A stretch of 12,197 bases of DNA from Nanobdellota archaeon. GTDB lineage: Archaea > Nanobdellota > Nanobdellia > Pacearchaeales > UBA12030. The position numbers and the translations under genes were made by a program. Shown here piece by piece: positions 6,625 through 11,943 of this stretch (the first letter of the stretch is position 1; each line of letters starts with the position of its first letter). The notes below the pieces were generated by a model. The model did no database searches. It saw only the letters and a list, made by a program, of their open reading frames with translations, and was not told the origin of the DNA. The DNA lies in contig JACZVS010000006.1 of NCBI GenBank assembly GCA_022572525.1, positions 1-12,197 on the forward strand. Reading direction: 5' to 3'.

Positions 6625-7373
6625 GGTACTGTGCAGCAGAGTGCTTTAAGGTCATTTTCTGAAAAGGTATTAGTTCCGCCAGAGGGCCCTCCACTATTTA
6701 GAGGATCATATTCATCAGAACAGCTTAGGTATTCTACTTCTGCAACGGTATTGTAACCTGAAACAGAGTCAACATCTAAAGTTCCTTCAAAAAAGGCTGA
6801 AACACATGTTGTTTTCTCTCCTTTATTCCTTGCGCAAACATCATCTCCAGTTATTATTCCGGCAGGTGTATACCATATTTTCAAGTGCGCTTGGCTAATT
6901 CCACCAGGATCATTGTCATCTCCACCAGAACGATAAATAGCAGCTACATTCGTAATTCTGATACCATTTATCTTCCTCGTACTTCTGGGTCCTATAATCT
7001 TACCGTCAGTAATATTTCCATTTTTAACAGTTACCATTACACTACCCTCACTTCCAACTTGTTGAAGTGTTACAATGTATGTATCTAATTTGACAAACTC
7101 GCCCTCAAATAACACAAAATCCTGATTAGTCCAAATTACACAATTATTCAACATGTTCAAAACTCCATCATAAGTAACTTTTTTAGATCCACCACCTTTA
7201 GTCAATGAAGTAGAATCACTAGTACTTGATGCATCAGGAGAATCAGTAGAAGGAGGACCATGGAAGAATTGTCCTGTGATGGCTCCTGTGAAGAAATAAG
7301 ATCCAACTAAGACTCCAATAACTATTGCTAATGTAAAGACCCCCCAAAAAGCTTTCTGGTCTTTTCCTCTCAT
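6621..7373 (-). CDS. Secreted or membrane-anchored protein of unknown function, with six cysteines
   Basis: I do not recognise this 250-residue protein. A short basic N-terminus is followed by one hydrophobic segment (about 9-30) and TGAITGQFF, which looks like a membrane anchor or signal sequence. Residues 42-65 are a Ser/Thr/Asp/Gly-rich flexible linker. The rest (66-250) is rich in beta-type alternation and has six cysteines (78, 180, 190, 218, 246, 247), suggesting a disulfide-stabilised extracellular domain, with a second Gly/Ser-rich linker near 227-236. It resembles a pilin- or surface-type architecture only in outline, so no function is assigned. The start is supported by GAGG four bases upstream (opposite 7378-7381) and a TATA box about 41 nt upstream. 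Its TAG stop overlaps the TAA stop of the convergent propeller gene by four bases. Confidence 0.8.
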   Translation of the reverse strand: MRGKDQKAFWGVFTLAIVIGVLVGSYFFTGAITGQFFHGPPSTDSPDASSTSDSTSLTKGGGSKKVTYDGVLNMLNNCVIWTNQDFVLFEGEFVKLDTYIVTLQQVGSEGSVMVTVKNGNITDGKIIGPRSTRKINGIRITNVAAIYRSGGDDNDPGGISQAHLKIWYTPAGIITGDDVCARNKGEKTTCVSAFFEGTLDVDSVSGYNTVAEVEYLSCSDEYDPLNSGGPSGGTNTFSENDLKALCCTVP

Positions 7374-7377
7374 TTTA

Positions 7378-7419
7378 CCTCTTCTTATGTTTTTTACTAG
7401 GATTTCTTCTTTTTAAAGG
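7378..7419 (-). promoter_or_regulatory. Promoter and ribosome-binding site of the secreted unknown gene
   Basis: On the bottom strand a TATA-like CCTTTAAAAAG lies opposite 7409-7419, centred 41 nt before the start, and GAGG lies opposite 7378-7381, four bases before it. The arrangement matches the HerA-like gene, another leadered message. Confidence 0.5.
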
Positions 7420-7425
7420 TTTTGA

Positions 7426-8253
7426 TTATAAAACCTTGAAATCAATCCTAACCCTATACTTATAAGGGGCAACCTCTCCAATCTTTTTCCATCTCAGAAT
7501 CTTAACTTTCTTTTTTGCCCTATATGCAGCCCCTCTTATCCTTCCCTCTGTAACAAAAGGGATTTCTTCTTCTCTTAAGAAGTCATGAAAATACATAACA
7601 GTTCCTTTCTTTGCAAGCATAAATGCTTCCTTAAGAAAAGTTTCTCTTAACTGTGGCCTCGGCATCACAATTCTATCAAATTTCTCTTTCTTTAGTTTAG
7701 GAACAACCTTCTCAACATCTCCCTGAATGAAATTCACACTTACCTTATTCAGCTTGATATTCTCTTGTCCATATTTTGCTGCAGCTTTGTTAAGTTCTAT
7801 TGCGTAAATCTCTTTGGCTTTGCTGTTCTTTGCAATCACAATTGCATATGGAGCAACTCCGGCAAACATTACAAGAACTCTTTCGCCTTTCCTTACTTTC
7901 TTTGCAATATCTAATCTGTCAGCTGCTAATCGTGGAGAAAAATAAGTTTTTGAGATATCCAGCCTGAATCTACAGCCGCTTTCCTTATGGATTGTCTCAA
8001 AAGTTTTTTGGCCTGCAATTATTTTATAAGAAGCTTTTCTCAGCTTGCCTTTCACCTCTCCAACTTTGTTTATAACTGTCTGAATGTGTTTTAACTTCAG
8101 CAACTCTGCTCCGATAACTTTTCCTTTCCTCTTTAATGCAGATGGAAGGTTTACAATAGCAATATTCCCAACTATATCAAAAGCTCTTGGCAAAATTGAA
8201 AGCTCTTTCTTTGAGAGCTTTTTCTTTTTCCTCAAAGTATCTTTAAGGTTCAT
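7426..8253 (-). CDS. Trm5/Met-10+-like class I SAM-dependent methyltransferase (probable tRNA modification)
   Basis: Belongs to the COG2520 family, which includes archaeal Trm5 (m1G37 in tRNA) and wyosine-pathway enzymes, and would use the AdoMet made by MetK. The 275 residues cover the D2 and catalytic D3 domains: FDIVGNIAIVNLP (25-37), HKESGCRFRLD (89-99), KTYFSPRLAADR (102-113), SAM-binding GERVLVMFAGVAPYAIVIAK (123-142), IELNKAAAKYGQENIKLNK (152-170) and DRIVMPRPQ (193-201). The small D1 domain that reads the tRNA elbow in full-length Trm5 seems absent. Motif I reads FAGVAPY where classical Trm5 has FAGVGPF, and the preceding Asp is Val. MPRP replaces the usual NLP-type motif. These point to a divergent subfamily, so m1G37 formation is possible but unproven. 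The C-terminal 45 residues are basic, suiting RNA binding. Confidence 0.88.
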   Translation of the reverse strand: MNLKDTLRKKKKLSKKELSILPRAFDIVGNIAIVNLPSALKRKGKVIGAELLKLKHIQTVINKVGEVKGKLRKASYKIIAGQKTFETIHKESGCRFRLDISKTYFSPRLAADRLDIAKKVRKGERVLVMFAGVAPYAIVIAKNSKAKEIYAIELNKAAAKYGQENIKLNKVSVNFIQGDVEKVVPKLKKEKFDRIVMPRPQLRETFLKEAFMLAKKGTVMYFHDFLREEEIPFVTEGRIRGAAYRAKKKVKILRWKKIGEVAPYKYRVRIDFKVL

Positions 8254-8273
8254 ACTGAATGGCAGAAAAGGAC

Positions 8274-8286
8274 AAATAAAAATTTA
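8274..8286 (-). promoter_or_regulatory. TATA-like element of the Trm5-like gene
   Basis: The bottom strand reads TAAATTTTTATTT, centred about 27 nt before the ATG at 8253, and overlaps the stop codon of the upstream gene. This suggests leaderless transcription, although read-through from the upstream gene (30-nt gap) is also possible. Confidence 0.4.
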
Positions 8287-8778
8287 TGGGAAGCCAACTC
8301 TTTCCGGCCAGCCAATTTTGAATGTTCTTCTGTAAGTCTTGTTAAGTTTCTTTTTAACATCTTCCAACATTCCAACAAAAGCACTTGAGTTTCTTCTTGA
8401 AATTCTTCCAACTTCCTCCACCCTCTTTTGATCTAGAGGGATTTCAAATGTAGAATTTGGAAGAACTCTTCTAATTTCAATTACAAAATCTTCTGTAATG
8501 TTGAGAAGTCCATTCCAATAGCCAATAAATTCTGGCTCTCTCTTCCTTAACTTCTCCACAAGTTTTCTGAAATCCGATTCAATTTTTTTAATCTTTGCAA
8601 TCTCAGCTTCTGAGGATGTTGCATTATGCTCAATCTTAGAGAGCTCTCTTGCAATTTCGTGAAAATAATCTACAAGAAACTGGACATCTTCCTCAAGTCT
8701 TACCCTACTATCTTCTGTTGGCAGAATAACTTCAGGACCTTTTGGTTCCTCTTTTTTCTTGAAAATCCAGAATGGCAT
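8284..8778 (-). CDS. Small charged alpha-helical protein of unknown function
   Basis: I do not recognise this protein. From ATG 8778 it has 164 residues and begins MPFWIFKKKEEPKG, a short aromatic patch followed by lysines that could associate peripherally with membrane. A largely helical, highly charged body follows. Segments at about 25-80 and 125-155 have the heptad-like spacing of hydrophobic residues typical of coiled coils, and the C-terminus is basic (KLNKTYRRTFKIGWPERVGFP). The frame could extend upstream to 8823 (179 residues), but the TATA box opposite 8795-8809 lies inside that extension and predicts initiation at or next to 8778. It is read leftward, 30 nt upstream of the Trm5-like gene, possibly as an operon, and diverges from the livK-type gene. 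Confidence 0.72.
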   Translation of the reverse strand: MPFWIFKKKEEPKGPEVILPTEDSRVRLEEDVQFLVDYFHEIARELSKIEHNATSSEAEIAKIKKIESDFRKLVEKLRKREPEFIGYWNGLLNITEDFVIEIRRVLPNSTFEIPLDQKRVEEVGRISRRNSSAFVGMLEDVKKKLNKTYRRTFKIGWPERVGFP

Positions 8779-8794
8779 GCTATTCACAGAGAGC

Positions 8795-8809
8795 AAAATT
8801 ATAAAAATC
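8795..8809 (-). promoter_or_regulatory. TATA box of the small charged protein gene
   Basis: The bottom strand reads GATTTTTATAATTTT, centred about 25 nt before ATG 8778. It falls within the longer version of the open frame, so it rules against the upstream start at 8823. Confidence 0.5.
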
Positions 8810-8826
8810 TTTCTGGACATCAAAAA

Positions 8827-8836
8827 CTTTATATAG
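8827..8836 (+). promoter_or_regulatory. TATA box of the first livK-type gene
   Basis: CTTTATATAG is centred about 41 nt before ATG 8873, predicting a leader of roughly 13 nt. The leader would include a two-codon frame, ATG GGT TAA (8863-8871), ending one base before the real start. No copy of the CCGAAC dyad is present here. Confidence 0.55.
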
Positions 8837-8872
8837 TTTAAAACAGCCTAAATTCAAAGTTAATGGGTTAAA

Positions 8873-10012
8873 ATGGCAAAGCTTAAGGTAGGAAGAGTTA
8901 TTGGGGGAATCGTTATTCTTGTTCTGATAATTGGGGTGTTTATGCTGATTAATCGAGGCCCAAGCACTGTTACTGAGACAGGACCAATTAAAATTGGTTT
9001 TATTGCGCCTTTAAGTGGGGATGTAGCTATTTACGGATCAGCTTCTCAAGGAGGAGTAGTGATTGCCGCTGAAGAGATAAACGCTGCTGGCGGCATTAAC
9101 GGCAGAATGATAGAGGTTATCTATGAAGATAGTATGTGTGACGGAAAAGAGGCTTCAACAGCTGCGAACAAGCTAGTTAATTTGGACAATGTTTTAGCCA
9201 TAATTGGAACAGTATGTTCTTCTGCAACTCTTGCTATTGCTCCTATCGCAGAGGAAAACCAAATTGTTCTATTAAGTGCTGCTTCATCTTCCCCTGCAAT
9301 TACAGATGCTGGCGATTACGTGTTTAGAACATGGCCTTCTGATAGCTTGCAAGGAAAAAAGATGGCAGAGTATGTCTATGATCAGGGAATCATGAAGGTT
9401 GGGATGATCTATCAGAATAGCGATTATAATATTGGTTTATCAAGTGTGTTTAGAGAAACTTTCGAAGACTTAGGAGGAGAAATAGTTGCTGCAGAGGTTT
9501 ATGAACCAACAGCAAAGGACTTTAGGACTCAATTGACAAAACTCAAAGCAGAAGATCCAGAAGCACTTTACATAGTTCCTTACACAGGAGAGGCAGGAAT
9601 TTTACTTAAACAGGTAACAGAACTTGGAATAGAGGTAGGTCTTTATGGCCCGGAAACATTCCATGCACAAGAAGTAATTGATTCTGCTGGAGAGTCTGCG
9701 GAAGGGCTAATTTATATGGTGCCTGAATTTGATGAAGAAAATCCGCTTTCTAAGGGAATTCTTGATAAGTATGAGGCAAAATATGGACAACCATCTCCAT
9801 TTGCAGTTATAACAGCAAACGCATATGATGGAATGCTTTTAGTTGCAGCTGCATTAGAACAAGAAGTTTCCAGTAATTCTATCAGAGATTATTTGTACAC
9901 GGTAGAGAACTATCCAGGAACTGGCGGAACATTAACAATAGATGAGAACGGAGATGCGCTTAAAGACTTCCAGTTTATGATAATCAGAGACGGAGAATTG
10001 CAAACACTTTAA
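8873..10012 (+). CDS. Membrane-anchored branched-chain amino-acid-type (LivK-like) substrate-binding protein
   Basis: A periplasmic-binding-protein type I fold of 379 residues that would capture a small solute, probably an amino acid, outside the membrane. Residues about 8-26 form one hydrophobic anchor with no lipobox cysteine, so the protein is tethered by its N-terminus. The mature domain starts IKIGFIAPLSGDVAIYGS (39-56), followed by GGINGRMIEVIYED (73-86). C89 and C115 (in GTVCSSAT) match the disulfide pair of E. coli LivJ, and the SSAT region (116-119) supplies ligand contacts in that family. FRTWPSDSLQG (151-161) and the late AVITANAYDGMLL hinge region are also typical. No permease or ATPase gene lies in the window, so transport partners are elsewhere or absent. 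Its own promoter is divergent from the small charged protein gene, and a T-rich terminator follows. Confidence 0.93.
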   Translation: MAKLKVGRVIGGIVILVLIIGVFMLINRGPSTVTETGPIKIGFIAPLSGDVAIYGSASQGGVVIAAEEINAAGGINGRMIEVIYEDSMCDGKEASTAANKLVNLDNVLAIIGTVCSSATLAIAPIAEENQIVLLSAASSSPAITDAGDYVFRTWPSDSLQGKKMAEYVYDQGIMKVGMIYQNSDYNIGLSSVFRETFEDLGGEIVAAEVYEPTAKDFRTQLTKLKAEDPEALYIVPYTGEAGILLKQVTELGIEVGLYGPETFHAQEVIDSAGESAEGLIYMVPEFDEENPLSKGILDKYEAKYGQPSPFAVITANAYDGMLLVAAALEQEVSSNSIRDYLYTVENYPGTGGTLTIDENGDALKDFQFMIIRDGELQTL

Positions 10013-10029
10013 TTTTTCTTTCTTTTTTT
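10013..10029 (+). terminator. Oligo-T terminator after the first livK-type gene
   Basis: A 17-nt run of T broken by only two C residues starts right after the TAA stop. This is a strong archaeal-type termination signal separating the gene from the regulator gene that follows. Confidence 0.6.
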
Positions 10030-10041
10030 GATTGCAGAAAA

Positions 10042-10049
10042 GTTTAAAA
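10042..10049 (+). promoter_or_regulatory. TATA box of the HTH_10 regulator gene
   Basis: GTTTAAAA is centred about 27 nt before ATG 10072, so transcription should start at or next to the initiation codon. The CCGAAC dyad begins two bases downstream of it. Confidence 0.5.
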
Positions 10050-10051
10050 TG

Positions 10052-10065
10052 CCGAACATATACGG
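10052..10065 (+). promoter_or_regulatory. Operator-like 14-bp dyad, copy 1 (regulator promoter)
   Basis: CCGAACATATACGG is an imperfect palindrome (five of seven pairs) lying between the TATA box and the start codon, a position that would block transcription initiation. An exact reverse complement is found at 10746-10759. The CCGAAC arm faces the TATA box. This is the expected pattern for self-repression by the adjacent regulator. Confidence 0.6.
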
Positions 10066-10071
10066 ATATGT

Positions 10072-10731
10072 ATGTGGTATCTTAAGTTTAAGATAAGACA
10101 TAGCGACTGTATTTATGCGCCGAAGTTAGAACAGCTTAAGTTATCTGGATTCTTTTATCCATTAGGAGTCTATAGGAAGGGGGAATATATCTTTACATCT
10201 TCTATCCAAAAAGTTTCAGGAAAGGAGGTTGTTTTTAAAGAGTATTATAATTATTTAAAAAGGCATAAAAAGGTCGTTAAAGTAGAACAGTACAAAAATC
10301 TGATTTTCACACTAGCTAAACACAAACAAGGCAAAGCTACTTACGAAAAGGTTTATAATCCTACTTTAATCTACCCAACACCAGCATTTCTAGATAAAGA
10401 TGGATTTGAATCATGGGAAATAGCTTGCTGGGATAGAAAACCTCTAGAGGAATTAATTAAATATGTACCAAAAGTAAAAACAACAACTTACTTTGAAGTT
10501 ATCTCTTTTATAAAAAGAACATTGCATGATATTTATCTGCTTAAGCTACTTCCAAAGCTTAGCCCAAAACAAAAAGAGGCAATTGAATTTGCTTATAAGA
10601 GGGGGTATTACAAATACCCAAAAAAGATTGGTTTAGATCAGCTGTCTAAGTTAATGGGAATAGGGAAGTCTACTTTTCAAGAACATCTTAAAAAGGCAGA
10701 GGGCAAATTAATTCCGTATTTAATAGAATAA
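10072..10731 (+). CDS. Bat-type HTH_10 transcription regulator
   Basis: A 219-residue DNA-binding regulator. Residues 163-215 (LSPKQKEAIEFAYKRGYY, then LSKLMGIGKSTFQEHLKKAEGKL) match the bacterio-opsin activator-type helix-turn-helix (HTH_10), with recognition helix about GIGKSTFQEHLKKAE. Residues 1-155 form an N-terminal domain with no PAS or GAF motif that I can recognise. It is rich in aromatic and basic residues and contains WEIACWDRKPLEELI near 115-129, and could sense a ligand or mediate dimerisation. In haloarchaea a regulator of this class (Bat) controls bacterio-opsin and carotenoid-pathway genes; here the next gene encodes a polyprenyl-synthetase-fold protein, a suggestive parallel. 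A 14-bp dyad overlaps its own promoter and recurs at the next two promoters, so autoregulation and control of its neighbours are inferred. The message is leaderless. Confidence 0.88.
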   Translation: MWYLKFKIRHSDCIYAPKLEQLKLSGFFYPLGVYRKGEYIFTSSIQKVSGKEVVFKEYYNYLKRHKKVVKVEQYKNLIFTLAKHKQGKATYEKVYNPTLIYPTPAFLDKDGFESWEIACWDRKPLEELIKYVPKVKTTTYFEVISFIKRTLHDIYLLKLLPKLSPKQKEAIEFAYKRGYYKYPKKIGLDQLSKLMGIGKSTFQEHLKKAEGKLIPYLIE

Positions 10732-10745
10732 ACTGTTTCTAGATC

Positions 10746-10759
10746 CCGTATATGTTCGG
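10746..10759 (+). promoter_or_regulatory. Operator-like 14-bp dyad, copy 2 (polyprenyl synthetase promoter)
   Basis: CCGTATATGTTCGG is the exact reverse complement of the dyad at 10052-10065. Its GTTCGG arm directly abuts the TATA box, covering the BRE where TFB binds. This position can serve either activation by TBP/TFB recruitment or repression. Confidence 0.6.
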
Positions 10760-10766
10760 ATAAAAC
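10760..10766 (+). promoter_or_regulatory. TATA box of the polyprenyl synthetase-like gene
   Basis: ATAAAAC is centred about 39 nt before ATG 10802, predicting a leader of roughly 13 nt. No Shine-Dalgarno sequence is seen before the start. Confidence 0.5.
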
Positions 10767-10801
10767 ATTATCTGTTTTGTACACCACTTCTTAATAGTAA
10801 A

Positions 10802-11890
10802 ATGTCTAGGAGAGAATATTTTGAAGTGCTGAAAGAAACATCTAAAGTGGTCACACCTTTCGTTTTCCAATACTTAGAAAGAGAAGATTTTCAAGAGCCA
10901 ACTAAATCATTTGTAGAAGTGCTTCCGAAAAGAAGAGCTAAAAATCCTAGATTAAGAGATTTACTATTGAGATTAAGTTATGAAGTATGTGAAGGCAAGG
11001 ATTGGGAAAGAGTTATTCCTCCATATGCAGCGGCGATAGAATTGTATAATGACTCAACCTACATAATAAATTGGTTTTTAGATGGAAAGGGAGAACTTCA
11101 AACAAAAGATGACGAAAAGTGCGCAGTAAATGCAGGATTTTTATTAAGAGAACTAGCTCAAAGAATAATTCAAGAACAAGATGCTATAAAAGAGACTACA
11201 TTAGAAATAATTTGTGGCTTGTCCGATGTTAATTCTAGAATCTATAGGGCACAGAATATTGACTTATTTGGTTTAACAGTTGATAACTTTGATCAGGTTA
11301 GAGATGAAAGAGAATTTTTAGAGATATACTATAAAAAAGGAAGGTTGATTTGTGGAGATTTTTTAGCATGGATAGCTGATGTTGGAGCAATCCTTACTAA
11401 TGGAAGAGAAGAATATGGAAGAATTCTAAGAGATTTTGCTACAGATGTAGGAACAGGCCTTCAATTAACCAATGATGCTGGCGATTTCGTGCCTCCGAAT
11501 AAGAGAGTAAAAACAGTTGATAAATCATATAAAGATCAGGTAACAGACATCGCAAATGGAAGACTAACTTTGCCAATATGGTATTGCTTAAAACACGGAA
11601 CAGATAAACAAAAAGGAGTTCTTTTGAATCTTGTTGGAAGAAGAGATGCAACAATAGAAGAGCAAGAAAGAGCAGTTTATGCAGTAAGGGATTCTGGAGC
11701 CTTTAATTTTATAATCAGTGAAGCAAATAGAACCGAGAAGAGATCCAGAGAAACACTTCATCAGTTACCGAAATCAAGAGCAAGAGATTTGCTTTCAACA
11801 ATGGCTTCTGTCATTCGAACAAATAAGTTTTTTGTTACACTAAGAGATGAATATGGAGTCAGAGGAGATTATTCGGTATCTGAAGCATAA
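10802..11890 (+). CDS. Divergent polyprenyl synthetase-family protein with degenerate aspartate-rich motifs
   Basis: A 362-residue protein with the all-helical fold of isoprenyl diphosphate synthases such as GGPP synthase. Recognisable blocks: KNPRLRDLLLRLSYEV (47-62), corresponding to GGKRLRP; AAAIELYNDSTYIINWFLD (76-94), where the first DDxxD would lie; KKGRLICGDFLAWIADVGAIL (178-198), corresponding to the KTG region; GLQLTNDAGDF (219-229) for the second DDxxD; and DIANGRLTLP (249-258) for the conserved DxxxGKxTLP. The first motif reads NWFLD instead of DDxxD, the RRG after it is lost, and the second reads NDAGD. These Asp residues bind the Mg ions that hold the allylic diphosphate, so canonical chain elongation is doubtful. 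It may be inactive, use other ligands, or act as a binding subunit. It lies downstream of the HTH_10 regulator gene with its own promoter and operator. Confidence 0.82.
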   Translation: MSRREYFEVLKETSKVVTPFVFQYLEREDFQEPTKSFVEVLPKRRAKNPRLRDLLLRLSYEVCEGKDWERVIPPYAAAIELYNDSTYIINWFLDGKGELQTKDDEKCAVNAGFLLRELAQRIIQEQDAIKETTLEIICGLSDVNSRIYRAQNIDLFGLTVDNFDQVRDEREFLEIYYKKGRLICGDFLAWIADVGAILTNGREEYGRILRDFATDVGTGLQLTNDAGDFVPPNKRVKTVDKSYKDQVTDIANGRLTLPIWYCLKHGTDKQKGVLLNLVGRRDATIEEQERAVYAVRDSGAFNFIISEANRTEKRSRETLHQLPKSRARDLLSTMASVIRTNKFFVTLRDEYGVRGDYSVSEA

Positions 11891-11892
11891 AG

Positions 11893-11906
11893 ACGGACTA
11901 GTTCGG
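11893..11906 (+). promoter_or_regulatory. Operator-like dyad, copy 3 (weaker; second livK promoter)
   Basis: ACGGACTAGTTCGG agrees with copy 2 at nine of fourteen positions and keeps the whole GTTCGG arm. Its core CGGACTAGTTCG is itself palindromic at five of six pairs with the same centre. As in copy 2, GTTCGG directly abuts the TATA box. Confidence 0.42.
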
Positions 11907-11914
11907 TATAAATA
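11907..11914 (+). promoter_or_regulatory. TATA box of the second livK-type gene
   Basis: TATAAATA is centred about 33 nt before ATG 11944, predicting a leader of only a few bases. It follows the synthetase stop by 16 nt, so the gene need not depend on read-through. Confidence 0.55.
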
Positions 11915-11943
11915 TATTAAAATATATTCTCACAACAATTAAA

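Noticed and set aside
8779..8872. A fourth copy of the CCGAAC dyad in the promoter of the first livK-type gene
   Set aside because: I looked for the GTTCGG/CCGAAC arm next to the TATA box at 8827-8836 and found nothing similar, so this gene was left out of the proposed regulon.
10068..10085. A five-codon frame from ATG 10068 (before the regulator start)
   Set aside because: It is out of frame, overlaps the true start at 10072, and lies at or upstream of the predicted transcription start.
10052..10759. The inverted repeats as ends of a transposon or miniature element
   Set aside because: There is no transposase gene between them and no visible target-site duplication outside them, and both repeats sit precisely in promoter positions.
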